A stretch of DNA of 64,000 nt from UBA6107 sp964459385 (GTDB lineage: Bacteria > Chloroflexota > Anaerolineae > Anaerolineales > Anaerolineaceae): contig CAYWLG010000007.1 of NCBI GenBank assembly GCA_964459385.1, positions 1 to 64,000 of the forward strand, given 5' to 3'. Of this stretch, positions 45,661-53,439 are shown one piece after another. The stretch's first letter is position 1, and every line of letters begins with the position of its first letter. Position numbers and translations under genes: made by a program. The notes beneath the pieces are model-generated. The model was not told where the DNA came from. It worked only from the letters and a program-made list of their open reading frames with translations, and did no database searches.

Positions 45661-46812
45661 TCAATACCTCGTTCGTTTTCCGACCAACTTGTTCATTAAT
45701 TTTTCAGAGATCGCTGCCGGCGAGAACCCGCGTGCCAGCAATTCGTTCTCGATCAGACTTTCCAGATAGTCGTGTTCGTCCATTTTTACAACGGCCGTCT
45801 CATGGGCGCGGGTGAGGGCGTAGGGGTAGGGGTGCGCTCCTGCCTGCGCGGCCTGATCTATCAAAACACGCTGAATGAGCGACACTTTATCATTTGAACT
45901 AGCCACCCAGAGCGGAATTTCCACCCTGGCTATGGCAGGATGTGTGTTTGAGCCTACATTCAGGTAGAAGAAGTGTAAGGCCAGCTTTTCTGGATACTTA
46001 TCGGACGAACTGGATTGCAGGGCAAATACCGCCGAACGTTCGCCGGGCGCCAGCAGTTCAGCCATCAGATCCAGGTCACTGACACCGGCAAAGGGATGTT
46101 CGTCACTGTTTTGTGAAACAGTCAGTTCGAGCAAGCTGACCAATAAGGCTGCGCGCGGACGGTCAATGTAGCCGGCCGTGAGGGTTTCAAGCAGTGCCAA
46201 TTCCTGCAGGGCATCAATGTACTGATCGAAATGTTTTTTGAAGACTTGTTCGTTACGCGGCTCATGATACAGTTCCAGTGGGCCGTCAGTAAGGGTGAGC
46301 ACGGGCGCACTCTCTTGGGCGGCCAGTTGCGCCATAATACGCCGTTCAAACACATCGCGTTTTAAACTGATGAGGTCTTCTGAGAGAAACTCTCGGTTAT
46401 CCGGGTCACTTTCTTCATAGATCAGCTCCGACCAGGAATGTGTCTGCGGCGATTCGCCCCTGCCGAAACTGATACGAAAGACACCCACGTTGACCAGCCC
46501 GTAATAGATCGCAGCGTGTGGGTCGGGGGTGATCTGTGAGCCGTCGGCTGCCAGCAGCACAAAAGAATCCGGCTGAACGCTTCCGGACAAGTGGGTATTC
46601 AGAGCCTCGCTGAACGGCATTGCACAGCGCAGACTTTTATCTTTCAACCTTTTTTCTGCCACCAGCCCCTGCAAATCTGGAATACGGTCGGCATACTGCT
46701 CCAGCACGCTCAAACAGTTTTCCTTGCGTGTGGCTACCTGTTTGAAGCGCTCAGTCGCGGCTTCTCCCAATTGAGTGATCTGGGGTTGCACGTTCAAATA
46801 ATCAATCGGCAT
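45661..46812 (-). CDS. nurA: NurA-type 5'-3' nuclease
   Basis: This protein of 383 residues has the NurA pattern: VLLAADGSQITPDPHAA provides the first metal-binding Asp, and LTLTDGPLELY the second conserved Asp. Later residues include KMDEHDYLESLIENELLARG near the end. NurA resects DNA ends inside the HerA ring, a system best known from archaea and found in some bacteria. A promoter (TTGCCA-17-TATAAT) lies upstream at 46843-46871. The ribosome site is weak. Confidence 0.9.
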   Translation of the reverse strand: MPIDYLNVQPQITQLGEAATERFKQVATRKENCLSVLEQYADRIPDLQGLVAEKRLKDKSLRCAMPFSEALNTHLSGSVQPDSFVLLAADGSQITPDPHAAIYYGLVNVGVFRISFGRGESPQTHSWSELIYEESDPDNREFLSEDLISLKRDVFERRIMAQLAAQESAPVLTLTDGPLELYHEPRNEQVFKKHFDQYIDALQELALLETLTAGYIDRPRAALLVSLLELTVSQNSDEHPFAGVSDLDLMAELLAPGERSAVFALQSSSSDKYPEKLALHFFYLNVGSNTHPAIARVEIPLWVASSNDKVSLIQRVLIDQAAQAGAHPYPYALTRAHETAVVKMDEHDYLESLIENELLARGFSPAAISEKLMNKLVGKRTRY

Positions 46813-46842
46813 GGCATCTCTACGAATGGAACATTTGTTTGC

Positions 46843-46871
46843 ATTATACAGGCTATCGCCCGGGTTGGCAA
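46843..46871 (-). promoter_or_regulatory. Promoter of the nurA-herA operon
   Basis: On the minus strand: TTGCCA (46871-46866), 17 bp, TATAAT (46848-46843). Transcription would start near 46836, about 24 nt before the nurA ATG. Confidence 0.75.
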
Positions 46872-46984
46872 ATTCGGCTGTTCAGACGAAACGTTAACAA
46901 AAGTATTATTTTCTGCTTCGTTTCCTCTAATCTTTTGGGGGTACAATGCCCCTATCTGATTAAACAGGGCTCAGGAACGTTTTC

Positions 46985-47012
46985 TTGACCTCGCAGTTAA
47001 TTAGACTATAAT
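46985..47012 (+). promoter_or_regulatory. Promoter of the FmdB-type gene
   Basis: TTGACC (46985-46990), 16 bp, TATAAT (47007-47012). Expected start of transcription near 47019, 35 nt before the ATG at 47054. Confidence 0.75.
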
Positions 47013-47053
47013 ACTAAAGATTAACAGTAGTTTGGTCAGTAAGAGGTATTCGT

Positions 47054-47362
47054 ATGCCGGTCTATACATATCATTGCGATAATTGTGGCGTTCAGTTCGA
47101 TGCCACTCAAAAATTTACCGATAATCCGCTCACGCAGTGCCCGGAATGCGGGAAGAAAGCGTTGCGCAAGGTTTACACCCCGGTCGGGATCGTCTTCAAG
47201 GGGTCGGGTTTTTATGCCACCGACCATCGTTCCCCCTCAGGCGCCACCCGCAGCCCGCACAACGAAGAACAGCCTGCCGCCGAGAAGAGCACTCCCGCCA
47301 AGGCAGAAACACCGCCTGCACCCGCGGCCGGCAGCACCACCAAAACGGCCGAGAATAAATAA
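47054..47362 (+). CDS. FmdB-type zinc-ribbon protein
   Basis: This protein of 102 residues begins with the FmdB zinc ribbon (MPVYTYHCDNCGVQFDATQK, then CPECGKKALRKVYTPVG). The GIVFKGSGFYATD segment is conserved in the family. A low-complexity Ala/Pro/Glu tail (about 65-102) follows. The role is unproven; FmdB was first linked to regulation in methylotrophs. It has its own promoter and terminator, so it is monocistronic. Confidence 0.88.
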   Translation: MPVYTYHCDNCGVQFDATQKFTDNPLTQCPECGKKALRKVYTPVGIVFKGSGFYATDHRSPSGATRSPHNEEQPAAEKSTPAKAETPPAPAAGSTTKTAENK

Positions 47363-47376
47363 CCTGCAATGAGACT

Positions 47377-47407
47377 CCACCGCTGTGATGAGCAGCGGTG
47401 GTTTTTT
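47377..47407 (+). terminator. Terminator after the FmdB-type gene
   Basis: CCACCGCTG (47377-47385) pairs with CAGCGGTGG (47393-47401), followed by six T residues. Confidence 0.88.
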
Positions 47408-47562
47408 AACGAATTCTAACTAAATATTGTTATACTTGGAACGGATAAGGTGTTGTGAGGGGTACTTCCTCGATTGTTCCTCTCATGATAGCTTATGCCA
47501 GCCCGCTGATAGGTTTTGATAGACCCTCAGCCCTAAACTTTTATCATCACGTGAGGCAATTG

Positions 47563-47718
47563 ATGGTCAGCAAGAACAACAAAAACAAAAGCAGTGCAGC
47601 GGAGAAACCACGCGTTTCTGCCCAACAGCGAAAACTGCACCGCCAACAACTGCTCATGGCTGTTCTGGGAGTCATCCTGGTGGTGGCCATGATCGCAGCC
47701 GCGGTCATACAATACTAA
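47563..47718 (+). CDS. Small single-pass membrane protein
   Basis: This protein of 51 residues has a very basic N-terminus (KNNKNKSS, QQRKLHRQ) and one membrane segment (LLMAVLGVILVVAMIAAAVI). The frame extends to 47455, but ATG 47563 has GAGG 6 bp upstream and gives a sensible protein. It precedes the DUF4173 gene by 22 bp and may share its transcript. It resembles short SecE-like or unnamed one-helix proteins; no function is assigned. Confidence 0.55.
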   Translation: MVSKNNKNKSSAAEKPRVSAQQRKLHRQQLLMAVLGVILVVAMIAAAVIQY

Positions 47719-47740
47719 TCGCAATAAGAATCGAGGAAGT

Positions 47741-49321
47741 ATGAACAATCGAAAACTCTGGTTTGGGCTGGCAGCCTTGGCTGCGGCCTGGTTGTTTGAT
47801 TTTTTGTTTTGGAAGCAGCAAGGGGGAATCTCGTTCTTCATCTGGACAGCCATTCTTTTGATCGCCGGGTTCGTTTTAGCCTGGCATGAGAAGAAAAAGC
47901 CATCGGCCTGGAGCGTTTTGCTGGCCGTTTTAATCCTTGGCTTTGCTTTCATATCCGCCTGGCGCAGCGAAATGTTTACCCGCTTTAGCAGCATTCTGGT
48001 CACATTGGCCGGATTCGTTTTGCTGATCAGCACTTTTTTGAATGGCAACTGGCTCTTCTACCGGGTGGCAGATTACGTCAGCGAATTTACCCGTACCATT
48101 TGGGGCGGAATTTCTGGCGGCTTCAAGCTGATGTTTGGGCAGACAGCCGCAGCATCTGACCCCACCGAAATGGGGCAAAAGGCTGCGCTGCGGCGCACCG
48201 GCTCGGTGCTGTTGGGCCTGGTGATCGCACTGCCGATCGTGCTCGTCTTGGGGCTCATGCTGGCCTCGGCCGACCCGATCTTTGGGGATGTGCTGCACAA
48301 GTTATTCAACCTCGAAAACCTGCCTGAGTATATCTTCCGCTTCGTATATATTGTCGTTATCGCTTTTGTACTGGTTGGGCTGCTGATGCATGCTATCCTG
48401 CCTGAGCGGGATGCGGTGCGGCCGGATCCCAACAAAGCCTGGATGCAGCCATTTCTGGGCTGGACGGAGGGCGGCATCGTGCTGGGTGCAGTTAATCTGC
48501 TCTTTATCACCTTTGTGGTGATCCAGATTCGTTATCTCTTTGGCGGTAATGCCAACATCAATGTCGCCGGATACACTTATTCAGAATATGCCCGCCGTGG
48601 TTTTGGCGAATTGGTCGGGGTGGCCGTTATCAGTTTGCTGCTTTATCTGCTCTTTAGCACCATTACCAAACGTGAATCAAAGGGGTCTCAAGTGACCTTC
48701 AGCGTGCTGGCAGTGCTTTTGATGGCCAATGTGCTTGTGATTCTGGCTTCTTCTTTGCAGCGTTTGCTGCTGTATGAAGGCGCTTATGGTTTCTCAGAAT
48801 TGCGCACCTATACCCACGTTTTCATCTTTTGGCTGGGCGGGCTGATCTTGACCACTATCGTGCTGGAAGTGCTCAAACGGCGTGGGCATTTCGCACTGGC
48901 CTTGCTGATCATGGTGGTCGGTTTCACGGCCACACTGGGCATCATGAATGTGGACGGGTATATCGTGCACCAGAATGTGCAAAGCGCTCAGACTGGCAAA
49001 GAACTGGATGGCAGCTACATTCGTGGGCTTTCTGATGATGCCGTTCCCGCGCTGGTGAATGAATACCTGCAACCTGGTCAATCCAAAGCCATCAAAGAGG
49101 TGCTGGGGGCAGAACTGGCTTGCCGCACCGCCCTGATCGGCGACCCGGCGCAAACCGACTGGCGCTCCTATCGGTTGGGCGAGGCGCAGTCCTATCAACT
49201 GCTGATGCAAAATCAAAGCTCATGGAACGGGTATCAGGCAATGGACGATCCGCAGAATGGTCTGCAAGTGAAAACGCCTGCCGGTGTCTATTCTTGTAAC
49301 GGATATATGGGGATGGATTAA
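47741..49321 (+). CDS. DUF4173-type multi-pass membrane protein
   Basis: This protein of 526 residues has about 12 membrane segments (1-430) and a soluble C-terminal domain (about 440-526). The TYSEYARRGFGELVGVAVISL block and the MNVDGYIVHQNVQ segment are typical of the DUF4173/DUF4153 group, which is of unknown function and often lies beside envelope regulators. GAGGAAG precedes the ATG. It follows the small membrane protein by 22 bp. Confidence 0.82.
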   Translation: MNNRKLWFGLAALAAAWLFDFLFWKQQGGISFFIWTAILLIAGFVLAWHEKKKPSAWSVLLAVLILGFAFISAWRSEMFTRFSSILVTLAGFVLLISTFLNGNWLFYRVADYVSEFTRTIWGGISGGFKLMFGQTAAASDPTEMGQKAALRRTGSVLLGLVIALPIVLVLGLMLASADPIFGDVLHKLFNLENLPEYIFRFVYIVVIAFVLVGLLMHAILPERDAVRPDPNKAWMQPFLGWTEGGIVLGAVNLLFITFVVIQIRYLFGGNANINVAGYTYSEYARRGFGELVGVAVISLLLYLLFSTITKRESKGSQVTFSVLAVLLMANVLVILASSLQRLLLYEGAYGFSELRTYTHVFIFWLGGLILTTIVLEVLKRRGHFALALLIMVVGFTATLGIMNVDGYIVHQNVQSAQTGKELDGSYIRGLSDDAVPALVNEYLQPGQSKAIKEVLGAELACRTALIGDPAQTDWRSYRLGEAQSYQLLMQNQSSWNGYQAMDDPQNGLQVKTPAGVYSCNGYMGMD

Positions 49322-49340
49322 AGAAAAAAAGTCTGAGAAC

Positions 49341-50135
49341 TCAATGGGTGCGCGCGGAAGTGCGCACCTGTTTCATTAAACGCATGAATTGATCGGTCAC
49401 GGCCGTGAGTGCGGGATCGAGGTATTCATACACTTTTTGCAGAATTGGGTCGGGAACTGAACCATAATAGGCCTGTGCGATCCCACCGGTGATGCAGGCG
49501 AGGGTGTCGCTGTCGCCGCCCAGTGAGATGGCCAGACGGATGGCGTTTTCAAAATCAGTAGAATCCAAAAAGGCAAGGATGGCTTCCGGCACGGTCTTTT
49601 GGCAGGAGACTTCGTAATGATATTGTGGGCGCACGCTTTCAACGGTGCGCTGCAGGTCGTAGTTGAAAGTGTTCTCAATGAAACTGCGCATTTCTTCTCT
49701 TGATGCCCCGGTGCGGGCCAGGTAAATGGCGGCAGCAGTGGCACATGCCCCCTTGATGCCTTCCGAGTGATCGTGGGTGATGATTGTGAACTTTTCGGCC
49801 TGTTCGAGGGTGATTTCGAGCGTTTCGTAGGCAAACCCCACCGGGCTGATGCGCATGGCGGCGCCATTGCCCCACGAATGATAGGGTTCGCGCTCGTTTG
49901 ACAGCGCCCACTCTGAAAACCGGGAGCCATACCCCGCTTTGGGATAGCGCAGGTAATATTCTTTTAGTTTATCGGCATAATCGGCTGAATTGATGATGGC
50001 ATCCGCCAGGGCGACGGTGAGCACGGTATCGTCAGTGAAATGACAAGCGGGCGAAAAAAGAAGAAAGTCTGTGCTTTTGATGCCGTTGAATTCATAGATC
50101 GAGCCAATAATATCCCCCACAATCGCGCCGATCAT
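49341..50135 (-). CDS. ADP-ribosylglycohydrolase
   Basis: This protein of 264 residues has the DraG/ARH pattern: GAIVGDIIGSIYEF at the start, FTDDTVLTVALADAI for the first metal aspartates, and SLGGDSDTLACITGGIAQAYYG near the end for the second. Such enzymes remove ADP-ribose from proteins or small molecules. Its ATG overlaps the stop of the ATL gene as ATGA, so both are translated together. The physiological target is not visible; no ADP-ribosyltransferase lies nearby. Confidence 0.92.
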   Translation of the reverse strand: MIGAIVGDIIGSIYEFNGIKSTDFLLFSPACHFTDDTVLTVALADAIINSADYADKLKEYYLRYPKAGYGSRFSEWALSNEREPYHSWGNGAAMRISPVGFAYETLEITLEQAEKFTIITHDHSEGIKGACATAAAIYLARTGASREEMRSFIENTFNYDLQRTVESVRPQYHYEVSCQKTVPEAILAFLDSTDFENAIRLAISLGGDSDTLACITGGIAQAYYGSVPDPILQKVYEYLDPALTAVTDQFMRLMKQVRTSARTH

Positions 50136-50491
50136 CCCGCCCTCCGCTTTTTGGGCATTTGGGCGTTCGGGCGCCCCAGCCAGCCATATTTGTCAAAATC
50201 AATGGTGTTGTCCAGCCCAAATTCAATCCCTTCTTCTTCCAAAAGGGCGCGCTGCATACCGCTGCCCAGGCCAAATCCGTGTGGGCTGATCTTGCCTTGC
50301 CCATTGACCACGCGCTGCCAGGGCACATCGGTGCCATTGGGTGAACCGGCCAGGGAGGCCAAAGCAAAACCGATCATCTGGGCCGAACAACGCCCGACAA
50401 TGCCGGCGATCTGCCCGTAGCTGGCCACTTTGCCGTAGGGAATCTGTCGCACGGTGTCGTAGATAATATCGTAGAGTTTTCGCTCTTCCAT
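50132..50491 (-). CDS. Alkyltransferase-like protein (ATL)
   Basis: This protein of 119 residues has the DNA-binding domain of O6-alkylguanine-DNA alkyltransferase (IPYGKVASYGQIA, AGIVG). The active-site PCHR is replaced by PWQR (Trp58), so it cannot accept an alkyl group. ATL proteins bind alkylated bases and recruit nucleotide excision repair. GAAGAG-type signals precede the ATG weakly. It leads a two-gene unit with the ADP-ribosylglycohydrolase. Confidence 0.92.
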   Translation of the reverse strand: MEERKLYDIIYDTVRQIPYGKVASYGQIAGIVGRCSAQMIGFALASLAGSPNGTDVPWQRVVNGQGKISPHGFGLGSGMQRALLEEEGIEFGLDNTIDFDKYGWLGRPNAQMPKKRRAG

Positions 50492-50628
50492 AAACCTATT
50501 ATATACAAAAAAGAAACTGAACGCTTTGGCCTGTGGTATCCTTTTATTCAGGGGAAGCTTCGGTGTCGTTGGCTGTGTTAAAGATCGTTCTGTTCGGGAT
50601 ATTTTCAGACACCCAAGAGGATGAAGAT

Positions 50629-50690
50629 AGGAAAGTGAGCGCGGGAGGTTTGAACCTCGCAGATTCCCCCTGCGGGAACGAAACCGATGA
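50629..50690. repeat. 62 bp direct repeat, copy 1
   Basis: This copy differs from the one at 50710-50771 at only two positions. It begins with AGGAAAGTGAGCGCGG, the same 16 bases that run from the 3' flank into the acceptor end of tRNA-Lys at 50803-50818. A T-arm-like palindrome (GAGGTTTGAACCTC) and a CGCAG/CTGCG helix follow. No complete tRNA can be folded. Confidence 0.75.
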
Positions 50691-50709
50691 ATATTCTTGT
50701 GAGATTAAA

Positions 50710-50771
50710 AGGAAAGTGAGCGCGGGAGGTTTGAACCTCGCAGATTCCCCTTGTGGGAACGAAACCGATGA
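50710..50771. repeat. 62 bp direct repeat, copy 2
   Basis: This copy lies 81 bp after copy 1. The only changes are two C-to-T substitutions in the CCCTGCGGG segment (CCTTGTGGG here). The spacers between copies 1 and 2 (19 bp) and between copy 2 and the tRNA flank (31 bp) are AT-rich and unrelated. Confidence 0.75.
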
Positions 50772-50809
50772 GATTGTTATGGATTAATTGTTATGGTTTA
50801 AAAGGAAAG

Positions 50810-50881
50810 TGAGCGCGGAGGGGCTCGAACCCTCAACCAATGGCTTAAAAGGCCACTGCTCTACCATTGAGCTACGCGCCC
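50810..50881 (-). tRNA. tRNA-Lys (anticodon TTT)
   Basis: On the minus strand the 72 bases fold as a cloverleaf: acceptor GGGCGCG/CGCGCTC, D arm with AGCTCAATGGTAGAGC, anticodon loop CTTTTAA, T arm GAGGG-TTCGAGC-CCCTC and discriminator A. CCA is not encoded. The anticodon TTT reads lysine codons. The 3' flank shares 16 bases with the two upstream repeats. Confidence 0.93.
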
Positions 50882-50935
50882 ATTGAAGGACGGGTTACAT
50901 TTTATCACGCACAGTTACAACCGTCAATTATTATG

Positions 50936-50967
50936 AAACAAAAACAGGCCGAAATTCTCGGCCTGTT
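50936..50967 (-). terminator. Terminator of the aminotransferase gene
   Basis: AACAGGCCGA (50943-50952) pairs with TCGGCCTGTT (50958-50967). On the minus strand TTTTTGTTTC follows. Confidence 0.85.
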
Positions 50968-50987
50968 GCTTCTGTATGAGAGAGTTC

Positions 50988-52055
50988 TTATTGTTTCATG
51001 AAATCGCTGAAACCGGCCAGCAGGTGATCGACATCTTCCATCGTGGTTTCGCCCATAGTGGCCACACGGTAGGTGAGGTCTTTGATCTTGCCGTACCCAT
51101 TGGCGATGCGCATGCCGCGGGTCATCAAGAACTTGTTGAGGGCGCTGATATCCCAGTTGAGGGCGTTCTTGACGGTAACGACGGTGTGAGAGCGATATTC
51201 CTCTTTGGCCAGGGGCTCCATGCCGTTGGCGATGCAGAAATCCTGCACCTTTTTGGACATGGCGGCATGGCGGGCAAAGCGATTTTCAAGGCCTTCTTCG
51301 AGCATGCGGTCAAGCTGCCTGTCGAGGGCGAAGATGAGGGACATCGCCGGGGTCATGGGGGTGGAATCTTTGAGGCGATGTTTCTCCATCAACAGCAGGT
51401 CGAAGTACCAGCCGCGATTGGAAACAGATTCGGCTTTCTGCATGGCACGGTCTGAAGCAGATGCCAACGCCAGACCAGGCGGCAGAGCGAAACATTTTTG
51501 CGAAGAAGTGAGCAAAAAGTCGATGCCCCAGGCATCCATCTCGATCTTGACGCCGGCCAATGATGAAACTGCATCCACCAGAATCAAAGTGTCGGGGCTG
51601 ACTTCTTGAACCACTTTGCACAGTTCCGGCAGCGGATTCTGCACACCGGTGGAAGTTTCATTGTGCACGATGGTGACGGCTTCGTAGTGTTTTTTCTTGA
51701 GTGCATCGCGCAGCATGTCGGGGGTGATGGCTTCGCCAAACTCGACCTCGATCTTGTCGGCCTGTTTGCCGTTGGCGATGGCTACGTCATTCCAGCGTTT
51801 GGCAAAAGCACCATTCACACAGGAAAGCACGTTTTCTTGAACAAAGTTGCGGATACCCGCTTCTTGCATGCCCGATCCAGAGCAAGCGCCCTGAAATACC
51901 CTGTACTGGGTGTAAAAGACTTGTTTCACCCTTTCTTCATTGTGTCGAAAGAGTTCTTCAAATTCTTTACTGCGGTGGGGAAGCATCGGTTTGGCTTGTG
52001 CGGCCAACACTTCCGGCGCCACATCAACGGGACCCGGCACAAACATATGAGACAT
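50988..52055 (-). CDS. Class V aminotransferase (serine/alanine-glyoxylate type)
   Basis: This PLP enzyme of 355 residues has FVPGPVDVAPEVL at the start, HNETSTGVQNPL and LVDAVSSLAGV for the cofactor Asp, and SSQKCFALPPGLA with the PLP Lys. The pattern is that of serine-glyoxylate / alanine-glyoxylate / serine-pyruvate aminotransferases; the exact substrates cannot be set. GGAGAGTG precedes the ATG. It is monocistronic, with a terminator downstream. A partial gene at the right edge of the window may encode phosphoglycerate dehydrogenase, but the two are 12 kb apart. Confidence 0.88.
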   Translation of the reverse strand: MSHMFVPGPVDVAPEVLAAQAKPMLPHRSKEFEELFRHNEERVKQVFYTQYRVFQGACSGSGMQEAGIRNFVQENVLSCVNGAFAKRWNDVAIANGKQADKIEVEFGEAITPDMLRDALKKKHYEAVTIVHNETSTGVQNPLPELCKVVQEVSPDTLILVDAVSSLAGVKIEMDAWGIDFLLTSSQKCFALPPGLALASASDRAMQKAESVSNRGWYFDLLLMEKHRLKDSTPMTPAMSLIFALDRQLDRMLEEGLENRFARHAAMSKKVQDFCIANGMEPLAKEEYRSHTVVTVKNALNWDISALNKFLMTRGMRIANGYGKIKDLTYRVATMGETTMEDVDHLLAGFSDFMKQ

Positions 52056-52088
52056 GACACTCTCCTTTAATGACCTGCAAGAGATTAA

Positions 52089-52110
52089 CCCGTTCGCCGC
52101 GGCGAACGGG
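52089..52110. repeat. Perfect 22 bp palindrome
   Basis: CCCGTTCGCCG and its exact complement meet without a loop. It lies between the stop of the small membrane gene and the start of the aminotransferase gene. It lacks a T tract, so it may be a protein-binding site or a weak hairpin end for the upstream mRNA. Confidence 0.65.
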
Positions 52111-52117
52111 AATTTAC

Positions 52118-52321
52118 CTAGCGCAAGATGAAGGATAAAACGATCAAGATCACGAAAAAGGCGGCCGCAAGGTAGGCGATATGTTTCAGGTCTTGCTTGG
52201 TGTATTCGATGTCGGCGCTGAAATCGGGGGTGAAGGAGCGCGCAGCGGTTTTGGTGGATTTATTTTCGACTACAGGGGTTGCGGTGGTTGATACTGAGCG
52301 TTTTTTATTTTTTGAAGCCAT
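52118..52321 (-). CDS. Small single-pass membrane protein
   Basis: This protein of 67 residues has a basic, Ser/Thr-rich N-terminus and one C-terminal membrane segment (IAYLAAAFFVILIVLSFIL). AAGGAGAG precedes the ATG. It follows the sortase gene by 27 bp on the same strand. It has no LPxTG-type motif, so it is not an evident sortase substrate. Function is unknown. Confidence 0.65.
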   Translation of the reverse strand: MASKNKKRSVSTTATPVVENKSTKTAARSFTPDFSADIEYTKQDLKHIAYLAAAFFVILIVLSFILR

Positions 52322-52348
52322 GAAAACTCTCCTTAGAGAAATAATAGC

Positions 52349-53260
52349 CTAATTTTTTTGCAGTTCTGCGCTCACCACAATGCGCTGGTTGTCTACCCGG
52401 TAGGGGTAACAAGAGATCAAAGTGATGGTGGCGTTGGGTGTGGCGGCCATCAGATCCACTCGAGTGGGCTCTACCACCTGTGTGTCGGTGACAATATAAG
52501 TATAAGCCCGAGCGGCTGTGTACACCACAATTGAATCACCTTTTTTCAATTGATCGAGATCACGAAAGATCTCGCCAAAGACATCGTTATGCGCTGAAAG
52601 CACCAGATTGCCGGTCTGACCCGGATCGGCAGTACCAGCGTGCTGTCCGACCCCTTTTTTGAGCTGTTCCCAGCCATCCCCTTGCACCACCGGTGCATCC
52701 AAATTGATAGCGGGCACCTGTAAGCGAATGGCTTGCTGGGGGCCGGCTGTCGGCACCGGCAGATTCGCCAGGCTTTGCATCAAGGGTCGCAAGTGTGCGG
52801 GGATCTCAGATTCATTGAAGGTGACCTCGCTGCCATCCACCGGAGGGGTATGCCCGGAAGGCAACACAATGGCGGTAATGAGAGCGGTCGGTGTCAGCGT
52901 GGGCTGCACCAGCGATTCTGAGACTTGCCTGTTCAGGTTGTTAAAGAGGCTGAACATATAAGCAACGATGACCACCAACCCCAGCACACCGATGATCTCC
53001 ACCGCCATCAAAAAACGATCCAGCGTTTCTTTTTTGCGGTTGCGTGCCCGCCTGCGGGGGCCAGATTCAAGCAGATCAATATCGTCGTCGGGGAGGGGAG
53101 GCTGGACGACAGGCTCAGCTTGAACAGCTTCAACCTCGATCACTCTTCCACTGCGGCGGTAGGCTTCGATGCGCGCATCACGGTCTTTCTGACTTTTCTC
53201 GATCAGTAAATGACGTAGTTCTTCTGTTGAAAGGTCTTCGACTGAGCGCTTTCGGGGCAC
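52349..53260 (-). CDS. Sortase (class D/E-like)
   Basis: This protein has 303 residues. A long charged cytoplasmic N-terminus (1-80) leads to one membrane segment (about 83-105) and a Pro/Thr linker. The sortase domain (about 165-303) has catalytic His in LVLSAHND, Cys in TLISCYPY and Arg in VDNQRIVV. Sortases anchor surface proteins by transpeptidation. No cell-wall sorting signal was found in this window. The extended cytoplasmic N-terminus is unusual. Class is inferred from the TLxxCYP motif. Confidence 0.88.
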   Translation of the reverse strand: MPRKRSVEDLSTEELRHLLIEKSQKDRDARIEAYRRSGRVIEVEAVQAEPVVQPPLPDDDIDLLESGPRRRARNRKKETLDRFLMAVEIIGVLGLVVIVAYMFSLFNNLNRQVSESLVQPTLTPTALITAIVLPSGHTPPVDGSEVTFNESEIPAHLRPLMQSLANLPVPTAGPQQAIRLQVPAINLDAPVVQGDGWEQLKKGVGQHAGTADPGQTGNLVLSAHNDVFGEIFRDLDQLKKGDSIVVYTAARAYTYIVTDTQVVEPTRVDLMAATPNATITLISCYPYRVDNQRIVVSAELQKN

Positions 53261-53382
53261 TTAAACCTCTTCTGGCTGGTGATTCCGCGTCTGATTATAA
53301 CCGATTTCATTTGATTCCTCCTGGAGTTAAGTCACCTTCAACCAGTGAAGAGGGTCTTGGTTTTAAAAATCGAGAGAGTTCC

Positions 53383-53413
53383 TTGCACTCTGGCAGGATA
53401 AGCATGCTAAAAT
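53383..53413 (+). promoter_or_regulatory. Promoter of the HAD-IIA gene
   Basis: TTGCAC (53383-53388) and an extended -10 (TGCTAAAAT, core 53408-53413) with a 19 bp spacer. Transcription would begin near 53420. Confidence 0.6.
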
Positions 53414-53439
53414 TTACTTATCAAATCTAAGGAAAGTTT

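Larger units (their letters stand above)
50492..50809. other. Intergenic region with two tRNA-flank-like repeats
   Basis: These 318 bp between the ATL gene and tRNA-Lys hold two 62 bp direct repeats and AT-rich spacers. An open frame of 84 codons (50533-50787) runs through the repeats; its sequence simply mirrors the repeat, and I do not regard it as a gene. Confidence 0.6.

Noticed and set aside
49318..49369. Terminator between the DUF4173 and ADP-ribosylglycohydrolase genes
   Set aside because: The only hairpins are a 4 bp stem with a 2 bp loop and one inside the coding end. Neither is convincing.
50533..50787. Open frame of 84 codons through the two tRNA-flank repeats
   Set aside because: Its peptide just mirrors the 62 bp DNA repeat, and no ribosome site precedes it. 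Such frames commonly arise from tRNA-like DNA.
50629..50818. CRISPR array
   Set aside because: There are only two full units of 62 bp with unequal spacers (19 and 31 bp), no cas genes, and the third match is a tRNA gene.
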